Positions 8,223 through 18,402 of a stretch of 64,000 nt of DNA are shown piece by piece. Each line of letters opens with the position of its first letter. The stretch's first letter is position 1. Below the pieces are notes generated by a model. The model did not search any database and had not been told where the DNA came from. It saw nothing but the letters and a program-made list of their open reading frames with translations. Origin of the DNA: an uncultured Prevotella sp. (lineage in GTDB: Bacteria; Bacteroidota; Bacteroidia; Bacteroidales; Bacteroidaceae); the NCBI GenBank assembly GCA_905233985.1, contig CAJOFA010000007.1, positions 1-64,000 on the forward strand, read 5' to 3'. A program made the translations under genes and the position numbers.

Positions 8223-9916
8223 TAGATATGATGAAAGCCAAAGGCCAAGGCCAAGCCCCCCTCCTGTCCCCCCAAGGGGGGAAGACCAAGCCCTCCCCCA
8301 AGGGGGAGATGGAGGGGGCTCTCATTATATTTGTGGTGATGGTGGTATTAAACCACTTTACCACCCCTACCCTCTCGGACGATGTGCTTTATCACTTCAT
8401 TTTCCAGTATGACGAATCGGCGCCTGTTCAGCCTATTGAGAGTTTCAGCGACATCATCACGTCTCAATGGGTACACTATCACATCATCAACGGACGTATA
8501 GTCATTCATACAATCATTCAGCTCATACTTTGGCTCATGAACGATCATGTGTTTCATGTGGTCAATGCGTTGATGTTTGTGGTACTGATTCATCTTATTG
8601 GTGGAGGGTTAAAGGTCTTTAACCTTTTATCCTTCCTCCTACTTTTCGTGATAATGAATGGTTTTCAGGGTGAAATGCTTTGGAATATTGGAAGCGTTAA
8701 TTACTTATGGACCTCTGTTGCTGTGCTTTCTTTCCTATTATGGATGAGACGTATCAAGGAAAGGCCTATATCCTTGAAATACATTCTATTAAGTCCATTG
8801 GCATTATTGGTGGGTTGCACTCATGAGGGTATTCATTTTCCGCTCTCTATTGTATTCCTTATCTATATGATTATCCATAGAAAGACGATCTATAAGCAAG
8901 CCGTTTTTCCATTTTTATTATTCTTTATGGCAGGAAGCATTTGTTGTATGTGCTCACCGGCTTTATGGAGTCGTGCGGGTGAGGAAGGAATTACCTTGCA
9001 GCATCGTTTGATAGTGGGAGTCATCAACTTTGCTATAAATATCAGGATTACCTGGTTGTTATTGATTGCAATAATATACGGTTTTAAGTTTAAAAAGGCA
9101 CTCTTGATGCAGCATATCCGTCAAAACAAGTATATTTATACGGTGTTGCTGCTGACGTTAGGCGTTGTATTTGTATGTGGAACGAATAGTGACCGAGTGG
9201 GGTTCTTTGCCGACCTATGGGCTTCCATATTGTTGGTTGGTCTATTGATGGAATATGGTTTGGCAAGGAAAGCAAAGTATGTTATACCTGCGTTGGGTAT
9301 CATATTGACAATGTTTATCATACCTGCTATTTATTATAGTTATGAGAATTATGAGAGGGTAGCCCCCCTCTCATCCCCCCAAGGGGGGAAGACCAAGCCC
9401 TCCCCCTTGGGGGAGCGGGAGGGGGCTCTCTTGGCTGTGAGAGGCTTCGATGCCGATGCGTCGTGGCTGGCCAGGATGCTACATTCTCGTTATGTGCAGG
9501 AACCTGTTGAGTTTGGATATTACATCTATTACCAGGCTTTCGATGCTGACAACCTGAATAACCGATGTTTTGCTGCATTACATCATCTGAAGCGTGTGGC
9601 ATTTCTGCCGGAGGATGTGTTACGCAAGATTCATGAGGATAGTAATGCCTATCAGGATTATGAACTGGATGAGCACGGTCAGCTGTATATCAAAAGGTTA
9701 GCGGATGACCAGCAGGTAAAGCATATTGTCATGAAACTGAATGAGGAAGTAGAGGGGTTATGGTTCTATCAGCGGCTCCTCACCTACCCTAACGATGAAT
9801 ATGAGGTAAATGAAGAGCAGTTTAAAACGCTGGAAATAGAAGGAAAGAAATACCTGGTATTTACCAAACCAACAACAAATATTTATCGGAGAATCAAGGA
9901 AATCATACTCCTGTAG
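8219..9916 (+). CDS. multi-pass membrane protein (DUF6056-like) carrying two in-frame miniature palindromic insertions
   Basis: Repeated hydrophobic segments; SDDVLYHF / INGRIVIHTIIQL N-terminal motif; APLLSPQGGKTKPSPKGEMEGAL and APLSSPQGGKTKPSPLGEREGAL are encoded by the insertions. Confidence 0.65.
   Translation: MIDMMKAKGQGQAPLLSPQGGKTKPSPKGEMEGALIIFVVMVVLNHFTTPTLSDDVLYHFIFQYDESAPVQPIESFSDIITSQWVHYHIINGRIVIHTIIQLILWLMNDHVFHVVNALMFVVLIHLIGGGLKVFNLLSFLLLFVIMNGFQGEMLWNIGSVNYLWTSVAVLSFLLWMRRIKERPISLKYILLSPLALLVGCTHEGIHFPLSIVFLIYMIIHRKTIYKQAVFPFLLFFMAGSICCMCSPALWSRAGEEGITLQHRLIVGVINFAINIRITWLLLIAIIYGFKFKKALLMQHIRQNKYIYTVLLLTLGVVFVCGTNSDRVGFFADLWASILLVGLLMEYGLARKAKYVIPALGIILTMFIIPAIYYSYENYERVAPLSSPQGGKTKPSPLGEREGALLAVRGFDADASWLARMLHSRYVQEPVEFGYYIYYQAFDADNLNNRCFAALHHLKRVAFLPEDVLRKIHEDSNAYQDYELDEHGQLYIKRLADDQQVKHIVMKLNEEVEGLWFYQRLLTYPNDEYEVNEEQFKTLEIEGKKYLVFTKPTTNIYRRIKEIILL
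8254..8323. mobile_element. Miniature palindromic element, copy 1 (MITE-like)
   Basis: AGCCCCCCTCCTGTCCCCCCAAGGGGGG-AAGACCAAGC-CCTCCCCCAAGGGGGAGATGGAGGGGGCTCTC; inverted arms resemble the TIRs at 13530 and 13945. Confidence 0.65.
9361..9430. mobile_element. Miniature palindromic element, copy 2
   Basis: 70 bp, 63/70 identical to copy 1 by manual alignment, with the same AAGACCAAGC centre. Confidence 0.65.
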
Positions 9917-11329
9917 TTATTTCTCTATGACTTTCACGTCTTTTCCATTGACAATCCACACGCTCTGATAACCTTTTTTGAATGCTTGTTGGGTAAGTTG
10001 CTGTGAGTGAATGGTGTGTTCAACGGTCGTATCATTCAGTTCCTTCGGCCATTGGTATTCATTCTCATAGCGCACGGCAGCACCCCAGCCGAAGGCGTAG
10101 GCAGGCTTCTCACAGAACGAGGAGAACTTGGGATACTCATCTTCTATCACAATGCAATAGGCTTTGTCAACGGGCTTGGTCGTTTGCTGAAGTACCGACA
10201 GGGCCATTTCCTTACCTATCATACTGCTGTCGTATGACGCTTTCCAATGGTGGAAGCCAACGATGAGGGCAGAGAGGATATATAAGATGAAAATTGTAGT
10301 TTGAAGTTTGAAGTTTGAAGTTTGGGTGATGAAGCCCACCAGTATGGCGAACATGCCTAACGAGGCATAGGCATTCATGACGGTTAGCGAGATGAGCAGG
10401 TTGGGAGATACGGCAATGACTGCACAGGCCGTCAATGCCAGGAAGGTGCGGTGCTTCCACAGCTTGTAATTGCGTATGAAGAGTATATAGACAAACGGCA
10501 GGGAAAGCAATAAGGTTATAACAAATAACGGGATGTTTCGGCTCGGCTCATGTACCAAACAGATGTAGTCAGCCGAGAACCAGGTATAACCCAGCCAGAT
10601 GACCAGTCCCTTCACGTTCTTCATGATGTTGAACGTCTCGTAATCAGGATTGAAAATCTCTGTCTTGGGTATTAACATACGGATGATGAAAAAGGTAATG
10701 GCAATAAGAATGCCCCACCCGATTTCCTTAAAAGGAAAGTTGTTTATTCGAATTCCATCAGTTTGCTTTCCCTGTATTCCCCATGCAAAGATGGGAGGTA
10801 CGATTGCCCAGGCGATGCCATTCTCTTTAGAGAGTGCCGCTAAGAAGACACACAGCGCCCACAGAACGTATTTTCGTGTGCCAGAGTAGTGGAGGTAGCA
10901 CCAGATGGCAACCAATCCCCACAACTGCGAATAAACCTGATTCAAAGAGTCGCAAGCCAAGACAGTACCCAGCACACAAGGTGAGAGATAGAAGAAGGTG
11001 GTGGCTATGGCTTGTGCGTTGCGGTTAAAATGTACTTTGCCACATAACTGAAAAACCATGAAGGTGCCCAACAGATGTCCTATGAAGATAACGATATGAT
11101 TAAGTATGGGGAATAGTCGTGGGTTTAATCCTACGATATAACCTATCAGGGCATCGAAGGGCCTCCATACATTCCCATAGCGCATGAAGTAAGGTAGGAA
11201 GTCAGGATCGGTGTTAGGTGAGGACAACGTGCTCCAGTCGTCAAACGTAGGGAGAATCTGCACCTTCGCCCAAAGCACAAAAGGCACGGTAATGAGAATA
11301 AAGAGAATGAGCGGGTGCAGTCGTTTCAT
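9917..11329 (-). CDS. multi-pass membrane protein, glycosyltransferase-like or DUF6056-like
   Basis: 470 aa, MKRLHPLILFILITVPFVLWAKVQILPTFDDWSTL and many TM segments. Confidence 0.55.
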   Translation of the reverse strand: MKRLHPLILFILITVPFVLWAKVQILPTFDDWSTLSSPNTDPDFLPYFMRYGNVWRPFDALIGYIVGLNPRLFPILNHIVIFIGHLLGTFMVFQLCGKVHFNRNAQAIATTFFYLSPCVLGTVLACDSLNQVYSQLWGLVAIWCYLHYSGTRKYVLWALCVFLAALSKENGIAWAIVPPIFAWGIQGKQTDGIRINNFPFKEIGWGILIAITFFIIRMLIPKTEIFNPDYETFNIMKNVKGLVIWLGYTWFSADYICLVHEPSRNIPLFVITLLLSLPFVYILFIRNYKLWKHRTFLALTACAVIAVSPNLLISLTVMNAYASLGMFAILVGFITQTSNFKLQTTIFILYILSALIVGFHHWKASYDSSMIGKEMALSVLQQTTKPVDKAYCIVIEDEYPKFSSFCEKPAYAFGWGAAVRYENEYQWPKELNDTTVEHTIHSQQLTQQAFKKGYQSVWIVNGKDVKVIEK

Positions 11330-13359
11330 TATTTCATCATCACTATTTTACAAACTGTGCCCTTCTGACCGTCGCTGGTGGCTGTGGCGACCATATAAAC
11401 GCCTGATGCCACACGCTTGTTGTCCTTGTCACGACCATTCCAAGTGAATGAGCCTCCCGTGCTTCTGCCCTCGGCAATGAGCTTGCCGCTGCTTGACAGA
11501 ATTTTCACGTCTGCATCATAGGTCAAGCCGGTGATGGTAATCAGCCCGTTGTATTCGGGTGCTACAGGATTGGGATAGGCATAGACGTTGTCGCTGGTCA
11601 TCTCCTCAGTCGGTGTCGTGGTGTCGCTGATATAGGAGCAAAGACCATTTTCCGTGCCGAAGAATACCTCACCGTTCGCTTCATTGATGGCGATGGAAAC
11701 GATATTGTCCGACAATAGAGGGCTGTTCTGTGTAGTGAAGTGCTGCAACTGGGTGTAGTTGTCGGCGCTGATGAGATAGACACCGTCATTCTCGGTACCA
11801 AACCACTTACGGTTTCCACCGTCGATGAGCATACAGGTGACCTGAACACCGCCCAACAGATAGTCGGCATAGTTGGTACCGTCGTTTCTAGGCACTTTCA
11901 CTTGTGTGAAGTAATAGTCATTGCTGTTATTTTCGATGATGGATTTGCTGAGATAATAAGGGCCGCTGTTGGTGCCTAACCAGATGTTGCCTTCTTTGTC
12001 CTCAGCCAAACTATTCGGCATGAAGGTAATCAAGGAAGTTCCGTCCTGATTGACTCGGTTGTCATAGCGCATTACTTCGTCTGTCTTAGGATTATAGCTG
12101 ATGACACAAGGCATACGGTGCATATTATTCGCCATCCACAGAAGACCACGTGAGTCAAACATCATGGCTCGGATGTCCTCCAAGGAACGGTCATCATAAA
12201 CGAAAAATTCTTTTTTGTCGTGCTTCGTCCACGTCTTGTCATCAGTCAGTTCCAGCAGAGAGCGGCTGGGGGCAATGCTGTTGAAGCACCACAGATGACT
12301 GTCAGCACCATACTTCACCGAACTCACTATTACATATTCCTTGTTGTTGTTGCCAACGGTAGCAGCGGTTTGCAAAGGACTGCCATTGTCGTTGCTGTAT
12401 TCCTTGACAAACTTCCCGTCACGAAACTCCAAAAGCCCTGTCTGTCCTCCGGCATAGACATGCTCATCGTCGTTAGGGTCAATGTCCAAAGAGAAAATCT
12501 GGAACAAGGGATGTCCTAACCTTGCCCTCAAGTCGGTTTCGTAGATGCTCCAGTCAGTACCATCAAATACCTGTACGCATCCTGTGTTATTCTTCACCGT
12601 GATAGCAGCATTGGACGTATAGAGCTTGTTGTTGTGAAACCGCATGAAGCCGAAAGCATTGAAGGTCGGTCCTCCGGGCTGCAGCTGACTGACGGTCTCA
12701 CGGTATTTGTTGTAGTCAGAGCGGTCTATATTGAAGATAGAGCTGTCATAGGATGTGGTTATTGACCAGTTGGAGGGGTCAAGCAGATTGGCGTTGAGGG
12801 CTGCCGTGAGCACTTGTCCGTTCTGCTGACGGGCATAGATCTGATTGTTTTTAATGGCCACACGGTCAATGTTAGCCCCCAAGTTATAGCTGTCGCTGAT
12901 TTCTATGCGCTGCATATCTACCTTCACGATGCCGAAGCCACAGGCAAGATAGGCATATTGCTGATAGGCATAGATGCTGTTTACCGTCTTGTCGGCAGTC
13001 ATTGACTTCTGGTAGAGGTCACTCAGGTTGGTCACTTCCCCACCCTCTTCCATCACGTCCATGTTCTGGTTCTGATAGACAATGAGCAGCTTCTTGGCTG
13101 TGGGGTTCCACTTGATGAACTTAATACTCGTCTCACTCAATCCATTGATTTTGTCGTAGGTAGTGATGGACTGGTCGGTGAGGTTGTAGGTGTAAAGTCC
13201 GTTGCTGGCCTGCACATACAGCTCATCACCCCCTGCCTGGATATCCTGCACATCACTATAAGCCATGTAAGCCTTCCATGTGCCGATCTGTGCACTAACA
13301 CTTACAGGTAAAAAGGCAAAAAGGAAAAATAGTGCAAGTGAGGAGAGATATTTGACCAA
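11329..13359 (-). CDS. porZ: PorZ-like two-component-regulator propeller protein with T9SS-type C-terminal domain
   Basis: After a signal peptide (VKYLSSLALFFLFAFLPVSVSAQ) comes IGTWKAYMAYSDVQDIQAGGDELYVQASNGLYTYNLTDQSITTYDKINGLSE; the C-terminus YAYPNPVAPEYNGLITITGL...VASGVYMVATATSDGQKGTVCKIVMMK resembles a sorting domain. Likely TTG start at 13359; no upstream stop separates it from rdgB. Confidence 0.65.
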   Translation of the reverse strand: MVKYLSSLALFFLFAFLPVSVSAQIGTWKAYMAYSDVQDIQAGGDELYVQASNGLYTYNLTDQSITTYDKINGLSETSIKFIKWNPTAKKLLIVYQNQNMDVMEEGGEVTNLSDLYQKSMTADKTVNSIYAYQQYAYLACGFGIVKVDMQRIEISDSYNLGANIDRVAIKNNQIYARQQNGQVLTAALNANLLDPSNWSITTSYDSSIFNIDRSDYNKYRETVSQLQPGGPTFNAFGFMRFHNNKLYTSNAAITVKNNTGCVQVFDGTDWSIYETDLRARLGHPLFQIFSLDIDPNDDEHVYAGGQTGLLEFRDGKFVKEYSNDNGSPLQTAATVGNNNKEYVIVSSVKYGADSHLWCFNSIAPSRSLLELTDDKTWTKHDKKEFFVYDDRSLEDIRAMMFDSRGLLWMANNMHRMPCVISYNPKTDEVMRYDNRVNQDGTSLITFMPNSLAEDKEGNIWLGTNSGPYYLSKSIIENNSNDYYFTQVKVPRNDGTNYADYLLGGVQVTCMLIDGGNRKWFGTENDGVYLISADNYTQLQHFTTQNSPLLSDNIVSIAINEANGEVFFGTENGLCSYISDTTTPTEEMTSDNVYAYPNPVAPEYNGLITITGLTYDADVKILSSSGKLIAEGRSTGGSFTWNGRDKDNKRVASGVYMVATATSDGQKGTVCKIVMMK

Positions 13360-14319
13360 CTTCTGTACGGCAATGGCACGATGGCTGATTTGGTTCTTCA
13401 CATCTACCCCCAGCTCTGCAAATGTTCCGTCATAGCCGTCTGGTTTAAACACAGGGTCATAGCCAAATCCTTTATCTCCACGCTTCTCTGTGGTAATCTC
13501 ACCATTGACAATGCCCTCGAAGAAAATGGGAGCCCCCTCTAACTCCCCCAAGGGGGAGGACAATGCAGTTTGAACCTCAGCCTTCACATTGTCAGGTTCA
13601 CATATTACCTTTTCGTTAGTAAATCTTATAACTTGAAATCCTTTTTTATTTAAATATAATGTTCTTTCTTCGTCTAATTTTATTTGTTCTTTTTCAGAAT
13701 GATATCCTCCATCTATTTCTATAATTAATTTTCTTTCAAGACAAACAAAATCAACAATACATTTTCCAATAATGTGTTGTCGTCTAAAGGAAAAAGAGGT
13801 TTGTTTTTTGCTTAATAATTCCCACATTATACTTTCAGCTTTTGTGGAATGTTTTTTGTTTTCTTTAGCAAAATCTTTTAATAAACCATAGTAAGAAGGC
13901 TCCGCCGTTCTATACTCTCCCCCTTGGGGGAGTTGGAGGGGGCTCAATATTAATGCTATGGCTGTGCGGAAACGGGCTTTGCGGTTGTCTTTGTCGACCA
14001 TGACACGAAGCAGCTTGCGCGTGTTGGCCTCGGCATCGTGATCCACTTCGTCGGCAAAGCGAGCAGTATGAACGCCAGGGGCACCGTTTAGGGCTTCCAC
14101 CTCAAGGCCAGTATCATCGGCAAAGCAATCCATATGGTAGTGGTCATAGACATACTGTGCCTTTTGCAGGGCATTCTCTTCCAGCGTCTCACCCGTTTCG
14201 GGAATGTCAGCATGACAGCCGATGTCACTCAGTGAGAGCACATCGATATTACTGTTGCTGAGTATTCCGCGAATCTCAGAGAGCTTATGTTCGTTGTTGG
14301 TTGCAAAGACTATTCTCAT
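13345..14319 (-). CDS. rdgB: RdgB/HAM1 XTP/dITP diphosphatase interrupted in-frame by a DUF559 cassette
   Basis: MRIVFATNNEHKLSEIRGIL...CFADDTGLEVEALNGAPGVHTARFA...FFEGIVNGEITTEKRGDKGFGYDPVFKPDGYDGTFAELGVDVKNQISHRAIAV; ~139 aa foreign segment between TAIALIL and IFFEGIV. Confidence 0.85.
13530..13945 (-). mobile_element. 416-bp TIR-bounded cassette encoding a DUF559-type (VSR-like) endonuclease domain, inside rdgB
   Basis: TIRs GAGCCCCCTCTAACTCCCCCAAGGGGGAG (13530-13558) and the reverse complement of 13917-13945, GAGCCCCCTCCAACTCCCCCAAGGGGGAG: 28/29 identical. Encodes STKAESIMWELLSKKQTSFSFRRQHIIGKCIVDFVCLERKLIIEIDGGYHSEKEQIKLDEERTLYLNKKGFQVIRFTNEKV. Confidence 0.8.
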
Positions 14320-14324
14320 ACTTA

Positions 14325-15274
14325 TTAAACTGACGAAAGGCCTGTTTTATTGTTATCAGATAGCTTTTTGTCAGTTTTCACCTTCACTTTCATCTCGTCG
14401 AAGCCTTCGCCATAGACACCGATGACGCTTGACTGAGAGACGAAGGCATTAGGGTCAATCATCTTGATGAGACGGAAGATGTTGACGCTCTCACGCTTCT
14501 TGGCAAGGATACAGAGCACCTTCATCTTCTGTCCGGTGTACCAGCCATGACCGTCGAGAATAGTCACGCCATGATTCATCTCCGTACCAATGGCGTTGGC
14601 TATCTCCTGCCACTTGGTAGAGAAGATGAGGAACTGCACCGACTGGCGCCGGGCATTCATCACATAATCGAGGACGAAGTTCTCTATGGCCATCACACAG
14701 AAGCCGAACATCACTTTATGTGCCCGTTCGATATAATCGCCGAACTGGGGATGATACAGAAATCCACCGTCAGGAGCACGGTTCCCAATGACACATTGTG
14801 GTATTTATTGATGCTGGCGGCAATGATATCGGTACCGCCTGTCGAACCGTTGTTGAGGAACACCGTAGCCAGTCCTATGCCCGTAATGACACAGCCTATA
14901 ATCATCGACATGAAGTCCTGTCCCTCACCCAACAGCTTAATGGGCAAGCCGTTTTCCTGAGTGGGTAGGATGTACTGCGCAAACATCAGCATGAAGTAGA
15001 GCATGAAGATGGCATAGATGGTCTTCATCATGAACTTAAAGCCGAGAATCTTCAGCGCAACGATGAGCAGTACCACGTTGATGATGATGTAGGTGTTCTC
15101 CAAATGGAAGCCAGTGGCATAGTAGATAATAGCCGACAAACCCGTCACACCGCCTGCCACAATCTCGTAAGGCATCAGGAAGACGGTGAAGGAGATGGTA
15201 TAGAGCAAGAGACCAAGGGTTATGAAGAAATAATCCTTGACCTCGTTGAGAATAAGCTTGTGATCAATCGTCAT
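14325..15274 (-). pseudogene. YitT family (DUF2179) membrane protein split by a frameshift
   Basis: ORF 14711-15274 ends SSAIISNGHIK*; ORF 14325-14714 continues with MFGFCVMAIENFVLDYVMN...VLCILAKKRESVNIFRLIKMIDPNAFVS. Frame is restored if the C4 tract (plus-strand GGGG 14747-14750) had one more C, giving QFGDYIERAHKVMFGF. Confidence 0.75.
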
Positions 15275-15306
15275 TTTATTGACCGTTGAGTTATTGTCTT
15301 TTCGAT

Positions 15307-18126
15307 TTATTTACCAAGCACGATGTTCACCATACGCTTCGGCACGATGATGACCTTGATGATGGGTTTGCCTTCGATGTATTTCTGTGCACGCTCATCG
15401 CCAAGCACGGTTTGTTCGATGGCAGCATTGTCGGCATCAGCGGCGAACTCCATGTCAAAGCGTGTCTTGCCGTTGAAGGCCACACCCAGACGAACCTTGT
15501 CTTCTACAAGATATTGCTCGTCCCATACTGGCCACTGGGCGTCGCAGACGCTGCCCTCACCGCCTAAGATGCTCCACAGCTCTTCTGCGATATGGGGAGC
15601 GAAGGGAGCGATGAGCACCACAATCTGACGGAATAACTGAGTGTTGTGGCATTTCATCTGGCTCAATTCGTTTACGCAAATCATGAAGGCAGAGATGCTG
15701 GTGTTATAAGAGAACACCTCCATGTCCTGACTGACCTTTTTGATGAGCTTGTGTACGCTCTTGATCATCTCCTTGGTGGGCACGTCGTTGTTGCGGGGTG
15801 CCGTCACGAGGTTCCAGAACTTCTTGAGGAAGCGATGGCAGCCGTCAATGCCGTTGGTGTCCCAAGGCTTCGACTGCTCTACAGGGCCGAGGAACATCTC
15901 GTACAAACGCAACGTGTCGGCACCATACTTCTCCACAATCATATCGGGATTGACGACGTTGAACATCGACTTAGACATTTTTTCAATGGCCCAGCCGCAG
16001 ATGTACTTGCCATCCTCCAGAATAAACTCAGCGTTCTCATACTCTGGGCGCCAGGCCTTGAAAGCATCTATATCCAGAATGTCGTTGCTGACAATGTTAA
16101 CATCAACATGGATAGGTGTCACGTCATACTTGTCTTTCAAATTGAGGCTCACAAACTTACCCTTGTCAGCACCTTCATCGTTGATGCGATACACGAAGTT
16201 AGAACGTCCCTGAATCATGCCTTGATTGACCAACTTCTTAAAGGGCTCGTCCGTGCAACTGTAGCCGCTGTCATAGAGGAACTTGTTCCAGAAGCGACTA
16301 TAGATGAGGTGACCTGTAGCGTGCTCCGTACCGCCGACGTAGAGATCTACGTTCTGCCAGTACTCGTCAGCGTCCTTGCTGACCAGCGCCTTGTCGTTCT
16401 TGGGATCCATATAGCGCAGATAGTAGGCTGAGGAACCAGCGAAGCCAGGCATCGTGTTCAGCTCAAGCGGGAAGACGCTCTTGTTGTCGATAAGGGAATT
16501 ATCGACCACCTTGTCGAATTTCGTGTCCCATGCCCAATGCTTGGCACGTCCCAAGGGAGGCTCACCCGTTTCTGTGGGCTTGTACTCGTCAATTTCGGGC
16601 AGCTCCAACGGCAAACACTCCTTCGGAATCATGTAGGGCATATCATCCTTGTAATAGACTGGGAACGGCTCACCCCAATAACGCTGGCGTGAGAATATTG
16701 CATCGCGCAGACGATAGTTCACCTTCACGCGGCCAAGACCCTGCTCTGTCACAAACTTCTTGGTGGCAGCAATGGCTTCCTTGACGGTCAAACCGTTGAG
16801 GCTGAATTTGGCACTTGCAGAGTTACACATAATGCCTTCCTTGGCGTCGTAGCTCTCTTCGCTGACATCAGCGCCCTCAATCAACGGGATGATGGGCAGG
16901 TTGAAGTGCTTGGCAAAGGCATAGTCGCGGCTGTCGTGAGCAGGCACGGCCATAATTGCTCCTGTGCCATAACCGGCGAGAACGTACTCGGCAATCCAGA
17001 TGGGAATCTTCTCGTCTGTAAACGGGTTGATGGCATAAGAGCCAGAGAATACGCCCGTGACAGAGTGATCCATCTGACGCTCACGCTCTGTGCGCTTCTT
17101 CACGTAAGCTAGGTATTTCTCAACCTCTTCCTTCTGCTCGGGGGTGGTGAGTTCTGCTACTAGCTCACTCTCAGGAGCCAGCACCATAAACGTCACACCA
17201 AACATCGTGTCGGCACGAGTGGTAAAAATGGTAAAGTGCTTGTCGCTGTCTGCCACGTTAAACTCCACCTCTGTACCTTCCGAACGACCAATCCAGTTAC
17301 GCTGTGTTTCCTTCAGCGACTCTGTCCAGTCGATGGTGTCGAGGCCATCGAGCAGACGCTGGGCATAGGCAGAGACACGCAAGCACCACTGGCGCATCTT
17401 ACGCTGCTCCACAGGATAGCCGCCACGAACGCTGACACCATTCACCACCTCATCGTTGGCCAGTACCGTACCTAATGCAGGGCACCAGTTGACCATCGTC
17501 TCAGCCAGATAGGCAATACGGTAGTTCATCAGCACCTCCTGCTTCTTCTTCTCCGAGAACGAAGCCCAGTCGCTGGCGGTGAAGTGCAGCTCTTCTGTAC
17601 CCAAGGCGCCACAGCCTTCCGTACCCATCAGCTCGAAGTGCTCAATGAGTTTAATGGTAGGTTGTGCCTTGTTCGACGAAAGGCTGTAATAGCTCTTGAA
17701 CATGCGCTGGAAGGCCCATTGCGTCCATTTGTAATAACTCGGGTCACAAGTGCGCACCTCACGCTCCCAGTCGAAGCAGAAACCAATCTTGTCCAACTGT
17801 TCGCGGTAGCGCTTGATATTCTGCGTGGTGGTGATTTCGGGGTGCTGACCAGTCTGAATGGCATACTGCTCGGCAGGCAGTCCGTAGGCGTCGTAACCCA
17901 TCGGGTTCAGCACGTTATAGCCTTTGAGCCGCTTGTAGCGGGCATAGATGTCTGAGGCAATGTAACCCAACGGATGTCCCACGTGCAAGCCGGCGCCTGA
18001 CGGATAGGGAAACATGTTGAGTACATAGTATTTCTTTTTCGTGTTGTCTTCTACAACGCGGTAGGTTCCATTCTCCACCCACCGCTTCTGCCATTTCTGT
18101 TCAATGTCTCTGAAGTTGTATTCCAT
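15307..18126 (-). CDS. leuS: leucyl-tRNA synthetase
   Basis: 939 aa; [18 protein letters not shown] (HIGH), KMSKS. Confidence 0.97.
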   Translation of the reverse strand: MEYNFRDIEQKWQKRWVENGTYRVVEDNTKKKYYVLNMFPYPSGAGLHVGHPLGYIASDIYARYKRLKGYNVLNPMGYDAYGLPAEQYAIQTGQHPEITTTQNIKRYREQLDKIGFCFDWEREVRTCDPSYYKWTQWAFQRMFKSYYSLSSNKAQPTIKLIEHFELMGTEGCGALGTEELHFTASDWASFSEKKKQEVLMNYRIAYLAETMVNWCPALGTVLANDEVVNGVSVRGGYPVEQRKMRQWCLRVSAYAQRLLDGLDTIDWTESLKETQRNWIGRSEGTEVEFNVADSDKHFTIFTTRADTMFGVTFMVLAPESELVAELTTPEQKEEVEKYLAYVKKRTERERQMDHSVTGVFSGSYAINPFTDEKIPIWIAEYVLAGYGTGAIMAVPAHDSRDYAFAKHFNLPIIPLIEGADVSEESYDAKEGIMCNSASAKFSLNGLTVKEAIAATKKFVTEQGLGRVKVNYRLRDAIFSRQRYWGEPFPVYYKDDMPYMIPKECLPLELPEIDEYKPTETGEPPLGRAKHWAWDTKFDKVVDNSLIDNKSVFPLELNTMPGFAGSSAYYLRYMDPKNDKALVSKDADEYWQNVDLYVGGTEHATGHLIYSRFWNKFLYDSGYSCTDEPFKKLVNQGMIQGRSNFVYRINDEGADKGKFVSLNLKDKYDVTPIHVDVNIVSNDILDIDAFKAWRPEYENAEFILEDGKYICGWAIEKMSKSMFNVVNPDMIVEKYGADTLRLYEMFLGPVEQSKPWDTNGIDGCHRFLKKFWNLVTAPRNNDVPTKEMIKSVHKLIKKVSQDMEVFSYNTSISAFMICVNELSQMKCHNTQLFRQIVVLIAPFAPHIAEELWSILGGEGSVCDAQWPVWDEQYLVEDKVRLGVAFNGKTRFDMEFAADADNAAIEQTVLGDERAQKYIEGKPIIKVIIVPKRMVNIVLGK

Positions 18127-18314
18127 GTTGTTTTGCTTTTTTTGTTTTTCTTATTGGCTGCAAAGGTAAACTTTTTATTTCAAACCACCAAACCTTAGGC
18201 TTTTAATTTGCACTCTCCCACCCCAACCCTCTAATATTTTAAGCAATAAACAAGTAAAAACGCCCTACCCTTTTTCATAAATATGGAAGGGAACGAAAAA
18301 TATTTCTTTTTTCT

Positions 18315-18346
18315 TTTGGTTGTTTCAACAAAAACACATATCTTTG
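18315..18346 (+). promoter_or_regulatory. Bacteroidetes-type promoter
   Basis: TTTG (18315-18318), N20, TATCTTTG (18339-18346). Confidence 0.75.
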
Positions 18347-18402
18347 CATCATCAAATAATTAACTCATTCATTTAATTTATAAACTAATAAACTTAAAGC
18401 TT

